Shown: piece by piece, positions 43,354 to 55,329 of the stretch
Layout of the letters: each line of letters begins with the position of its first letter
Position numbering within the stretch: position 1 is the stretch's first letter
Assembly: GCA_965644315.1 (NCBI GenBank)
Contig: CBFFRQ010000036.1
Span: 1-64,000 of the forward strand
Source of the DNA: Caecitellus pseudoparvulus
Taxonomy: Eukaryota; Bigyra: Bicosoecida
Reading direction: 5' to 3'
DNA length: 64,000 bases
Translations under genes and position numbers: made by a program
The notes under the pieces: generated by a model
Seen by the model: only the letters and a program-made list of their open reading frames with translations
Told to the model about the DNA's origin: nothing
The model's database searches: none

Positions 43354-46300
43354 ATGTCTGCAGCCATGCCACTGCGTGTGCCAGGCGGCGAGAGCACTGG
43401 CACGCTGGCAACTGTGGGCTCCACACTGAGTTTGGGGAAGGAAGACACGCTGCCAGATAGCATCACACTCAAGGAGTGGTTTAGGAAGTGGGACTCCACG
43501 CCAGGTGAGCTGCGCTGCCTTCCGTTGGTGCCATGTCGCTGCGACGCACCGCTTGATGCTTTGACCCCGCAGGGGTGCAAGAGCGCTCACGCTGCCGCTT
43601 ACTGCTTGCCCTACTGGCTCGATATGACATCATCCTGGCTGCCCAGTCCTCTCAACTGAGTCGCCTGGTTCCTCGCCTCACCAGCTACCTCTTGCTGCAG
43701 TTGGCAGGCGGGCGAAAAAACGCCTTGGCTCGGGCAGTGAGGCAGGAGAAAGACCCCTCCAGCGGGGAGGGCAGGTACAACTACCGCATGCCCGTCCCTC
43801 TCATCTTCGCGTTGACCCGGGCACTGCAGCAGGTGTGCGAGCACCCGACGCTGGGCACGACCTGCGCTGCGTCACTGCTGGACACTGCTGCGGTGCAGCA
43901 GGCCATCGCCGTGCTGCGCTTGACGCCAGAGGAAGCCAGTCTGGGCGCCGCGAACCTCACTGGCGCAGACCTTCCCCACCATGGCATGCAGTTGGCTCTA
44001 GATGCGTCTCTGCTGGGCCTCCTGGGCAGTGCTGTCGCCCAAGCCAGCCCAGCTGCACGCACGCTGCTGGTGCAGGAGGGACTGGTGCCGGCCATCGTGC
44101 ATGCCATGCTGCGCTGGCGCCACTTGGACACCTTTCATGCCACTGCCCTGCGTGTGTCAGCAGCGGGCCTGCTTGATCCGGCAGCTGACGAGGGCGCAAC
44201 GGCAGCTCTTGCCAGCCTTCCCAGCCGCCTGGCCTCGGACGGCATCGGCACTCTGGCGCAGAAAGTTCTCTTGGAAGCGAGTCACTCCGGCGAGTCAGTC
44301 GACGCTGATGCTGTGATTGGAGCTATGTTGCACTTGCTGCGTATGGGTGCCCCACGCGTGGGAGCTGCGCCAGTGGCCACCGCCTGCCGAGTCGTGTCGG
44401 CGCTGTTCAGCCAAATCGCACCCTCGTCGGGGGTGCGTGTTAGCCTGGATGCCTCCGCGCGCAGCCTCACACCATCTCAAACCAGCACACAGCACTCAGG
44501 GCAGGGCGTCGTGGCCCTCGTTGCCACCCATGCCCTCATGGGCAGGCGCTGCCTCCTGCCGTGCTTGTTGAACTTGGAGCGAACGGGATCGCTGGTCACC
44601 ATGCTCGCGTGCGCCGAGTGTGTGCACACCCTCATCCAAGCCAGCACCCCTGCACGGCACTCCAGTGCTCTGTCTAGTTCTCCTGCGCCGCTTTTGCGCC
44701 GGGTGCTGCGAGTGGTGGCAGGGGCGCTGTACCACACTGTAGCCATGCGTCGCGGTGTGATCGTGAAACGCCCTGCGTCACCTCGGCGTGCTCGGGGTCG
44801 GCGACACCGATCCTCCTCCCACCACGGCAGCGCTGCGGGGCGCACACTATCCAGCCTTTCCGGTGGTTTGCCCCCCGCCACGCCCTCTGTGTCGGGCACA
44901 GGGCTCGCGGCAAGTCTCGGCATGGCGCCGCCTCCAATTTCTACAGCACCACCGCCCCTGCACGGGACAGCCGTGGCCGACACCACAGCGCGCAATCTCA
45001 GTGGGGGCAGCACTCCACAGTCCATGCGAGGGGGTGCCGCTGGCCAGTTTTCCCCCATGCGTCAGCACTCCAGTGGCAGCTCCACGTGGGCGCCGGCAGA
45101 AACTGACAGCCTGGCAAGCGGCGGCACGCCTCGACGCCAGACGTCCAACCTGGCCCTGAAACGGCGCCAAGCCAGCAGACGCCACATCCGTGGCGCCATC
45201 GCCACGTCTGCCAGTGCTGAGACACTGGAACAGCCGGCAGCGGCTGCAACACAGCAGGCGCCTGAGCGGCAGGTGACGCCGCCAACACTGCCGGGGCGGG
45301 CTGAGACGAAAACAGACATGAGTGTCAGCAGTGACTCGGATGACCAGGGGGATTCTGGCTCCACTGGCAGTCCCCACCCCGGCGACGAGCGGTGTGCGTC
45401 GCCGGAAGGGGTGCGCGTCGTCGAGGCAGTTGCTGGACCCTTGCTCGACCGCGCCAGCACCCCCACGGAGCAAGCACCCCCGTCTCTCCCTGGACAAGGC
45501 GAGGACACATTGGACATAGGTACAGGGCGCAGCAAGGGTGCCCGTGTGCAGGCCCTGCACCTGCCACAGGCCAGTCATGCGCCCAGCAGCACCGGAACTC
45601 GTGATAGGAGTGGCGCTGGCTCATCGGACAGCAGCAGCACGCCCCGCCTCCCAGGGTCGCCCACGTGGTTCCTCATGACCCCTGCCCCGAACACCGCCCG
45701 CACGCCTGGCGGAGGGCGCAAGGTGTTCGACTTGGAAGGCGCTTCCTCTGCGAGCAGCTCCCCACACTCGCCCCGCAGCCCAGTGACGGAACGCGAGTCC
45801 GAGGTGGGCGCCGCACCCCACCATGGCTTTCCCACAGTGGCAGAACCCGTGAAGCCGAAGCAGCAGGGGCGTGCCGTCATGATTTCCCACACGTCGGCAC
45901 GGGGCTCCCTGGGCACGGCAAGTGCGAGCAAAGCAGCAGCACCGCCTTCGTCGGCTGCAGGGGGCAAAGATGTGACTCCGGCCCAGCTCCGCGGCACGTC
46001 GCTGCGACCAGGCATGGCGCACGAAGACGGGCCCATTTGCAGAGCCTCCACTGCTCGCCTGAATGCCGTTCTGCGCATGCTGGCACACTCCCCTCCCGGC
46101 GGGCAAGCCCCTGGCAAACTGCAGGCAAACCTGTCGTTCCTGGTGGCCAGGAACATGACGTGTGAGGCACGCCTTGCCCTGCTGGTGTTCTGCCTCGCCT
46201 CAGCAGACACGCTGTTCGGCGCCCACGCTGCACCCGTGCACCTGCTGCAGGGCGTACTGACACAGCCGTCGGTGCTGGCTGCTCTGCTCCTGGCGCTGTT

Positions 46301-49300
46301 TGCCGCACCCCCCGCTCTCGTGGCACGGTATGCCCACGCCAGGTCAAAGTCCCTCAGCCAGCGCGCTGCAGAGGCAGTGGTGCTGGCTCCTCTCCGCAGC
46401 GCTGCACAGCACAGCGCCGCCGGCATGACTCCAGAGCAGGCAGAGGCGCTCGCGTCAGCTGTGGCGTCTCACGATGAGTCAGCAGATGCACTGCCGCCGG
46501 GCTTGGACCTGCTGCTGCCCACGGGGCCCCAAGCGGAGATGGACACACACGAGGGCGGCGGCAGCAAGTGGGAGGAAGAGGTGGACCCCGCCAAGGCGCT
46601 GAGTGTCTTGGACCCCAGCGCCTTTGAGTCCGCGGAGCAGGCGCTGGGGTCCAGCGACGTCACGACCTGTCGCCTGTCCCTGCTGGCCATCCGAGCCTTG
46701 GTGAGCCTAGCACAGAACACGGGAGACATGCACCCGGAGACGGAACACTTGAAGGAGTCGCTGCACTCCCTGGGCCGGGAGCTGTGTGGCGGGGAGGGGC
46801 TGTGGCGCGCCGTGGCAGGCACCTCCGCCACGCAGCTCGGCGTGTCCCCCTCCCAGATGTCCCGCTGCCTCGTGAGCCTGCACGCAGTGCTGCCGCTAAC
46901 GCCCCATGCTGTGCACAAACATTTGACCTCAGTGCGGGCAGAACTGACACCCTTCGAGAAGGAAGCGGCCGGGTGGGGCATGCCTGATTGGGCTGACTCA
47001 GAGGCGGCTCTACTGACCCCCCCTGCTCTGGCCTGCGTGCCGGTGGACGCGCCAGTGCCCCTGCCCACACGCGACGCAGGCGCCCAGGCAGGAGACACCA
47101 TCACAGCCAAGCCCACTGCGGGTCACAGTACTGGGGACAGCACCACGAACCTGCAGGCACTGGAACAGGGTCTGTCGGCCACTCATGCAGGGCAGGGGGC
47201 AATGTCAGCTGACTCTACCCTGTCCACCCTGGACCTGGGTGCCTTGGTGACTGCGGTGGGCCGCACGGTGTTCGCCTCCAAGGACTGGCTGCACAGCATG
47301 AAGCACAGCGGGCTAGGACACAGCACCCTGCCCCCGCCTGCTGTTCTGCGTGCGTTCGGCAGCGCCGATGCACTCGACAGCGCGCGCAGCCTGTCCTCTG
47401 GCATGCTGCACAGCTCCAAGCTGCACCTGCATCCCGGCAGTGTGGCGAGCTCCTTGGGTGGCGTGGCAACTGCGACGTTGCCTGCTGCGAACAGCACAGG
47501 TGGCGCGTCGCAAGGCAGTCTGGCTCTCGCAGAGGAGGCGGTGCTGGGACCCACCACTGTGACGGGGCACCCGACACAGCCCCACAGCGAAGTGCGTGGA
47601 TTCCGCCCCTTCATGATGGTGGGGCAGGTCCTTGTGGAGTCCAGCGTCGAGCAATTGCAGCGGGTGTTGGCCGAGGGGGGCGACGGGGCCCCGCACGCTG
47701 TACCACCAGACGTGCTGCAGCGCATGTCTTCCGACATGCAGGCGCACTCACGGGCCAAGCTGCGAGCATCTGCCTCCCACGCAGGGCCCCGCACGCTGGC
47801 TGCCCAAGCGGCAGCTCGAGCCGCTGTCAAGGCGGCAAGTGGGGGTCGAGGGGGGCTGGCTGGTGCACAGGCCACAGCGCCGCCCACCACTCGCTTCCAC
47901 CCCAAGGACATTGGCAAGGAGTTCCGACACCGCATAGCGCAGTTCCTGCCTGCGGACCAGGCGCCAGTGCCCCAAGATGAGCCACGAGGGGCGTCGCCTT
48001 CAGAACGCGCCAGCTCACCTGGAAACGCGCCTGACTCCGAGTCACGGAGCGATTCAGCACTGGCTGCGCTGGCACTAAACCTCCCTGGCTCGAAACCCCG
48101 CCGAGCCAGCAACATGGCGACGTCAGACCCAGTCCTGGCGCCCAAGGCGGTGAGTTTGCCAGGCAGGTCGGGTCGGCGGGCGCGACCCGCCCAGCAAACC
48201 GACAGCGCCAGCAGCCTCGCGCCGGCAGCCGCGGCGGTGCATGCCGAGAGCAAGAGTGGGCACTACGAGACTGCGATGGAGCAGGCCATTCACAGCTCTG
48301 TCCCACACATGGCGCTGCGGACACGTGGGCCCACTGCCCGCACGACGCACGAAGGCATCGCCCAGTCACGCGGGCGCGACCTGCTCGCGTGGGCTCCCAA
48401 GGCGCCCATCACGCAGCGGTGGAAGGCAGCTGGCATGGGGGGGGTCACACAGCGCACCTCCACCACGGAGGCACACTTGATGGCAGGGCAGGGGACGCCG
48501 CATGCCCGCTCGTCCGCGAGCGTGTCGCTGGAGCATGCGACCAAGAGCCTGGGCCTGTCGGCTTCGGCACGCCTCCCGCGTCGTCGAGAGAGTGCCTTCA
48601 AGGACAAGCGCAGGGACGACGGGACGGGGGGTTCCTTTGCTCCCCTTGCGTCCACCCTGCGCACGTCTGGCGGGCGTGTTGCGGGGTATGCACCGGCTGT
48701 CGGGGGCGGCGTCGCGACGCACATGTTCACGAGCGAGTCTGAGCGCAGAGGGCGCAAGACTATGCTGACCAGCCGGGACTATGCAGGGCATTTCCGGAAC
48801 CAGGGTCGAGGGGGTGGTCTGAAGATGGACGGCGTGGTGGCTGCGGAAACGCAAGGATTCGTGGCCGAGGCAGTGGCGCGGGGTCTGCAAGCGTCCAGCT
48901 CCCGCCACCTCGCGTCGCAGGCTTCCCTTGGCTCAAACGTCTCCGCCCTCGCATCCTCCCGCACTGCCGCTGAGATCCAGGATGACCTGCAGGCTGTGAA
49001 CGAGCAGTTTGCTGCGGTTGCTTCTAGTACTCGGCAGCCCCAGCTCCAAGGCTCCGATTCCACGGCTGGTCTGAGTTTCGCTGAGATCCAGGCGCAGCGG
49101 AAGCACGCCCTGGGGCACCAAGTATCCATGCTGCATGGACAGGGCGGTGACACGGGGAACGGCATCGTGGACCGCGTGCGGAAAGTCCGCTCGGCACATG
49201 TGCTCATGGCCAGCGGCCGGCGCTCTGTGCAGGGCACTGCGACGGAGCCGGACTCCGCCCCTGAACCTGCGGCAACCGCACCTCCTCCTGCACACGTCCC

Positions 49301-49436
49301 TGCCCTGCCCCTGCATGAGTTGCAGGCTGCATCGCCTGCTGCGAGGTCTGCTCGCAGTCTCAAGTCGGTGTTCGGCAAGCAGCCGGCGAAGTGGGGCGGG
49401 GGCGCCTCCCCTGCCAAACGCCACAGCGCGAGGTGA
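43354..49436 (+). CDS. large unrecognised protein, helical-repeat N terminus
   Basis: Exons 43354-43504 and 43573-49436 (68-bp intron, GTGAGC...CGCAG), 2,004 residues. The splice joins KEWFRKWDSTP to GVQERSRCRLLLALLARYD without changing the protein-like character. The first 350 residues are Leu/Ala-rich helices reminiscent of armadillo/HEAT-type repeats. About residues 400-800 and 1400-1950 are Ser/Pro/Gly-rich and probably disordered, with basic patches (KRPASPRRARGRRHRSSSH). A second helical region lies around 830-1130 (RLNAVLRMLAHSP ... LLQGVLTQPSVLAALLLALF). No catalytic motif or membrane segment seen. A scaffold or cytoskeletal role is possible but not shown. The 3' end is only 52 bp from the stop of the convergent ABC transporter gene. 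Confidence 0.65.
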
Positions 49437-49488
49437 GCGGGGTGTGCAAGCAATGCACTGGAAATGAACCATGCATTTGGGATAGTGC

Positions 49489-52400
49489 TCACCGCGACTG
49501 GAACTTAAACAGGCTCTGCACCAACATCTTGAGCAGGATCATGCCCACAAGGAAGCCGGTGACGATGCCCATGTTGGTGAAGCGTGCGTCGTAGTCAAAG
49601 TCGTAGGTCTGGGCCGTGAAGTCTTCCAGTGTCATGGAGACGGGGCCGCGGGGAGTGATGGCTTGCAGGGTGAGGCAGTCCGACTTGTCGTTGCAGTGCA
49701 CGGCGACTGTGATGAGTCCCTCCACGATGTACTTCAGGGGGTTCACGTACAGCATCCACACCCAGTAGTCGGGGACGAGGGGCTTGGGTGCCAGGAAGCC
49801 GCTGAACAGCATGAACAGGGATGCGCCGCCGCCTGCGATGATCTGTGCAACCTGCGGTGTCGGCGTGACGGCCATGAGCAGCTGGCCAGTGGACACGAAG
49901 AAGAGCGCAGCCATGAAAGAAGCCAGGTAGAAGTACCCGAACACTTCCGGGCTCTTGTTCGTAAAGTCAATGAGGTTGTAGAAGGAGGCCAGGAACAGTG
50001 CCACGGCTGCTGCGCAAATGGGCACCTCCATAAGCAGCTGGGCACTGGCGTACGTGCTGGGGTGGTACATGTTCACTGCTGTCTCGCGGTAGAAGGGGGG
50101 GCGCTCCATGGCTAGCGAGGCGAAGGCCGTCATCATGCCGGAAATGCCCACGAACAGCGAGCCGATGAAGAGCACCCCCGAGAGGCTGTTGGCGCCTGCG
50201 ACGGTGTCGCCCTTGACATTGGAGTAAATGAGACCGAAGATAATGCCCAGCATGGTGAGGATGCGCAGGCGCAGCCACATGTACTTGGGGTTGCGCCACG
50301 TGGACAGCACCTGGCGCCACAGCACGTGCTTGAACTGCACACTGTACGAGGCCATGTACCCTCCCTGCTCGGCTTGCGCCTTGAGGGGGGCGGCGTCGTC
50401 AAAGGCTGCAGCGGCGTCGGCGCCGCCGAGGCGTTCGCACTCGGCGGCGTTTGACGCACACAGTGCGGAGCTGGCGTACCACTGTGCGCACACAGTGCCG
50501 TGGTCGGCCATCTTCGCGTCCTTGGTCAGCCCAGTGACGTGTCCCAGGATGCTGCGGTCGCCAGTGGCTGCCTCTTCCAGTGCCGCCACGCCAGCGGCTG
50601 TGGACTTCTGTCGCAGCACGCGGAGCATCCAGTCCGCTACGTTGGTGCGAGGGGGCAGGGGGGCCGTGCCAGGGACTGACTTGAGGAAGGACGTGAAGGT
50701 CGTCGCACGCTGCCCCATGGGGCCGAAGTACACTTGTTCTCCACGGGTCTTGAGTAGCAGCAGCGCGTCGAAATCGTAGAACAACGAGGCGGAGGGCTGG
50801 TGAATGGTGCAGACGATAGAGCGGCCCTGGGAGGCGATGCGACGCAGCACGCGCACCACCATGGCCGCAGACTGCGCGTCCAGGCCGCTGGTGGGTTCGT
50901 CCAGGAAGAGGATGGCGGGGTTGGACGCCAGCTCCACGCCGATGGTGAGCAACTTCCGCGCACCGGCGGGTAGGGCGCCGGGCGTTCCAGCGTTTCCCAC
51001 CAGCAAGTCGGCAGAAGCCGTCAGGTCCAGCACAGCCAGGATGTTGTCCACAAACGCTTCCACCTGCTCGTCGGAGACGGTTTCTGGCAGGCGCAGTCGC
51101 CCGGACAGCGCAATACACTCCCGCACAGTGGACCAGGGCATGTGCTGGTCCATTTGCTCACAGTAGGCGCTGATGGCGGGCAGGTTCACGTCCCCCACCG
51201 GCTTGCCGTTCACGGTGATGGTGCCTTCCACAGTGCCCATGTTCTTGCGCTGTGCCAGGACATCCAGCAGGGTGGTCTTGCCTGCACCGCTGGCACCCAT
51301 GAGGCACACCATGGAATACGGCTTGGCGAAGCCGTGAATGCCGTGCAGCAGCTGGCGCGAGGAGCCGTCTTCCAGGGGCACAGTGTAGCTGAGTGCGGAC
51401 CACGCCATGGTCATGTGCGGGAATGCAATGGGCGGTGTGAACACCTTCTCCGCCATGACGTCCATGCCCACCGTGGACGAGGCATTGAACATGGGCACAG
51501 CCGGACCAGTCGTCGAATCAGGCGCTCCTTGCGCCAGGGCGGCCTCCATGCGCCGCACTCGCTGCTTGAACTGTTTGTCCAGGGCTTCTTGGCGGTCCTG
51601 CAGCAAGTCCTGTGTCGCCTGCAAGATGCCTGCCTCAGAATCCTCCAAGTGCACGGAGCGCCCGCCGCCCGAGACGGAGGAGGAGCATGACAGGGCAGCT
51701 GCCGCACAGGCAGTGAGGGCGAGGAACATGGCCAGCAGGACGGCAACAGAGTACCAGATCCACACCGTATCCGTCTGCACGTCGAAGGACTCCAGGTACA
51801 CGTCTCCGCGGCGCACGGGTGAAGCGGGAGACACAGGGTCGTCGTACGCCGACGATTTGAACTCGTTGATGGTGAGGGCTCGCAAGATCCAGTTGAAGGG
51901 GGACAGGTACACCAACCAGCTGAGCCAGGAAGGCATGAGTTCCGGCGTGATGAGGAAACCAGCCAGGACGGAGGAAATGCCCGTGAGGGGCCCGGCAGCA
52001 GCCTGCGCGGCTTGCAGGTCAGGAATGGCGTGGGCTACGAAGCGGAACAGGGCGCCCATAGTCATGGACGCCAAGAACACGACGAAGAGGAAGACGAAGA
52101 AGTGGTCCACGCCTGGCGTGAGGCCCACCATGAAGTAGGTGATGATGGAGAACAGCGACGCATCCACGACAGAAACGGGGGCTGCCATGAGCACTGTGGA
52201 CAGGACGTACAGCACAGGGGAGTACATGAGCGCGTCGCGCTGTTTGAGGACGATCTTGCGCGCGTAGTTGGTGGGCTCCACGGCGGAAATCTGGACGAAC
52301 GCGACGAGGGCCGCGGCGAAGAAAATGACGCCGAACAGCGCCTGGAACTTGGTGTTGTCAGTGTCCCAGAACACACTGCCGATGACCAGTGCCATGACGA

Positions 52401-54981
52401 TGGCCTGCACCATGCGGGCGCGCAGTGCGATAGTGTCGCGGATGGTGAGCCGTGCCTCGCGCTGCAGCAGCACCGCCATTTGCTGGCAGCAGGAGGCGGT
52501 GAACTCCGGGCCGTACTGCGCCTGCACGAAGCTGGACTCCAGAGTGGTGGTGACGGAAGCCTGCCGTCGCAGGCTGGTGGCACTGATTGTGGTGGTGCCG
52601 GCAGGCGGCGTCGCCGGCATCACTTGCCCCTCCTTGCCGGGGCTGGAGTCACTGACGGCCACAGCCACAGCCTCAAGCGGCGCCGCCCCCCGTGCATCTT
52701 GCACGTCCTGTACCTGGCTGGCATTCCAAGGCTTCACAACGCCTGACGGGCGCAGGTCTGCATCCAGCACTTCCGTCGCCTCCGAGATGGTGAGCGCTTG
52801 CAGGTCAGCCGTGTGTGCTGCAATTTCCGCATCCCGCGCGTCGCCGCCTTCTTCCGTGTACAGCCGCGTCTCCGCGTCAATGAGGGCTGCCATGCGTGGT
52901 TTGAAGGCTGCAAAGTGTTCCATGAGTCCCTGCGTGGTGAAGGTGGCCGCTTCGCGCTCCAGGACACTGCGGAACGTCGCATGCACCAGCGCCGCCCGCG
53001 CAGCCACCACTGCCGCAACAGCAGCAGATTTCCCCGCCGCCGCCACCGCCGCCTCCAGCGCAGACTCCAGATTCGTGCCTTCTTCGGCCAGCTGGGTGTA
53101 TGCAGCAGCCAGGAAGGCCAGGGCGGCAGTGGGCGTGTTGTCAGGCGGGGTGAGGTGCCCGGGGCCGTACGTGACCACATCCACCACTGCAGCAGCCAAC
53201 AGAGCGCTGATGGCTGAGTCCCCCGCCGTGGCGCCCGTCGCCACACCTGCAGAGGACAGCAGGGAAATGGGCACTTGGCTGGGCGAGGGCCCAGCGGTGG
53301 CCAGCGCGGCAGGCGGCAGAAACGCCAGCTGCTCCTTTGTCAGGTACTTGAAGCTTGCAGCGGCCTTCCATGCGACAGAGGCACTGCCGTCGCCATCCAA
53401 CGGCTCTTGGTCAGGCCCCGTGGTCGGAGACGTGGGTGAGGGTGCCTCGCCTGCGCTGGTAGCGTCCTGTGGCGCCTGCCGCGCCGCGAGGGCGGCTTCG
53501 TGCTGCACCAACAGGGCGGCGGTTTTCTGCTTCAAGAACAGCTCCATGGGCGACGACACGAAAGCCTGCAGGAAGTCAGCAGTGTCTTCATCGGCCGGAA
53601 CACTGAGGCCCAGGGAGTTCAAGAACGCCTCCACTCGGTCGCGCCGGCCGTGGTACATGATGCGGCCGTCGCGAATGAGCATGATGTGGGTGAAGGTTTG
53701 AAACGCCTCTGGCGGCGCGGCAAGCATTGACGACACGACGGTGCTGCGCCAGGCCTTGGCCAGAACACGCATGAACCGGCAAATGTCCACAGTGGTGGCG
53801 CTGTCCAAGCCCGTCGTGATCTTGTCCAGCAGCCACACACGGGACTGCCCCATGTACATCTCCGCAAAGGTCGTGCGTTTGCGCTCGCCCCCCGACACGC
53901 CGCGCAGCAGCTCATTGCCCACGATGGTGTCAGCGCACGATGTCAAGTGCAGCTCGGCCAGTGTGCGGTCTACGCGCTGCTTGATGTGTGCCTCCGCTGC
54001 AGAGGACTCCAGCTTCCCCAAGTCAGCGTTCAGCATGCGGTGGGCCAGCGTGAGCGTTTCCCGCACCGTCAGCGTGGCCAGGTGGACGTCGTCCTCGCCC
54101 ACGAAGCCCACCAGACGCTGGATGTTCACGCTTGGATCATCGCCGGGCTTGCCGTTGTACGTCACCTGTGCAGTGTGTGAAGAGGGGCGGCCAGTTGAGA
54201 GATGCTGCGTTGGGAGGCAGCATTTGAAACCTGCCGCCACCACGCACCGACCCAGACAGCTTTTTCGCATCAATTCGCCCCGAAAGAGCTCGCATGAAGG
54301 TCGACACGCCAGCCGTTCCGGGAGGGGCGATGATCTGCGGACAGGGGGGGGGCTTCCGGAACGTGATCCGCCGAAGCGGGAAGCGAGCGGACCATTCCGC
54401 GGCCACCTCGCTGCCGCCTGCCGCAGACCCTGCCGACGCACCAGGGTCATGGTCCCAGGCTCAAGAGAACCAGACATGCCTTGCAGCACAGGGAAGTCCT
54501 TGGTCTTCGCCAGGCACGGCGGGGCAGGGGGGCCCCCAGCTGCGAGCAAGGGAAGGGTGCGGAAATTGAGGCTGGCGACACAAGGTGTCCCAGCCGCCCC
54601 ACGCAATGATGGCGATCTCCAGGGGACAGGAAGGCACGGGGATGCAATTCTCATACATACATGCTCGGGTTGGTGCGGGAACCGTGTACCCTAGGTCCTT
54701 GAATTCGATCTGGAGGGTGCGGAAAGCGAGCGGAGTACAGCGGAGTGGCTGCAGCGGCAAACCCCGCAGCGGCCCGCATGCCGACGCACCTTGCAAGCTG
54801 GCATCTTGTCCATGGTGACTGCATGGTCCAACTGGCCGTCCAAGAATTCAGGGTTCCACACGCGCATGAGCTGCGCCACCTTGACGAGGCAGGCGCCTTC
54901 GCTGGCTTGGGACGCGGCATCAGGCGTCAGCTCCGCATCAGCTGAGCTGCCTCTGGCAGAAGCAGCTGCTGGCGCCGCCAT
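49489..54981 (-). CDS. full-size ABCG (PDR-type) ABC transporter with asymmetric ATP sites
   Basis: Exports lipids or xenobiotics across membranes. Exons 54981-54790, 54709-54661, 54539-54442, 54334-54248 and 54165-49489; introns of 80, 121, 107 and 82 bp (donors GTGCGT, GTATGT, GTGCGT, GTGCGT). About 1,700 residues in NBD1-TMD1-NBD2-TMD2 order. NBD1 (about 80-400): Walker A reads APPGTAGVST with V123 in place of Lys, Walker B reads LLDKITTGLD with K257 in place of the catalytic Glu, but the signature VSGGE (232-236) is intact. NBD2: Walker A GASGAGKTT, Walker B LFLDEPTSGLD and H-loop IHQPS are canonical, while its signature reads LPAGA. Six hydrophobic segments follow each NBD. An Ala-rich insertion of about 250 residues sits between NBD1 and TMD1. 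The exon model is supported by recovering the Walker A segment between MTL and SGSVTYNGKPG. Confidence 0.9.
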
Positions 54982-55329
54982 GGGTGAGCCTTGCTTGAGT
55001 GTGGTGAACTCACAACACAAAAGCATGGGGTGAATGGGGGGAGGTGGAAAGATGATAGTGAATGAGATTTGTGCCGGCCCCAGCTTTGCAACCCAGAGTA
55101 CGCTGACAGTCAGCGCTCCCGCACAACACCCTCCCACTCCCTTGTCTCGTGCCCAATTCTCACCCCTGTGCTGGGCAAATTGCAGAGCATGCCAACTTGA
55201 AGCCTTTTACTTCGGCAGCATCTACCCACCCAACCTGCTGCATATTGAAACTGAAAGCAGGTCCCTTTGCATGCTGCAGTAGCGGGCCTGGACTGCCTGG
55301 CGTGGTGGCGAGCGGAAATTGGACCGGGC
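54982..55329. other. divergent intergenic region
   Basis: About 350 bp between the starts of the ABC transporter gene (-) and the ARMT1-like gene (+); probably both promoters. AT-richer than the genes. No specific element recognised. Confidence 0.4.
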
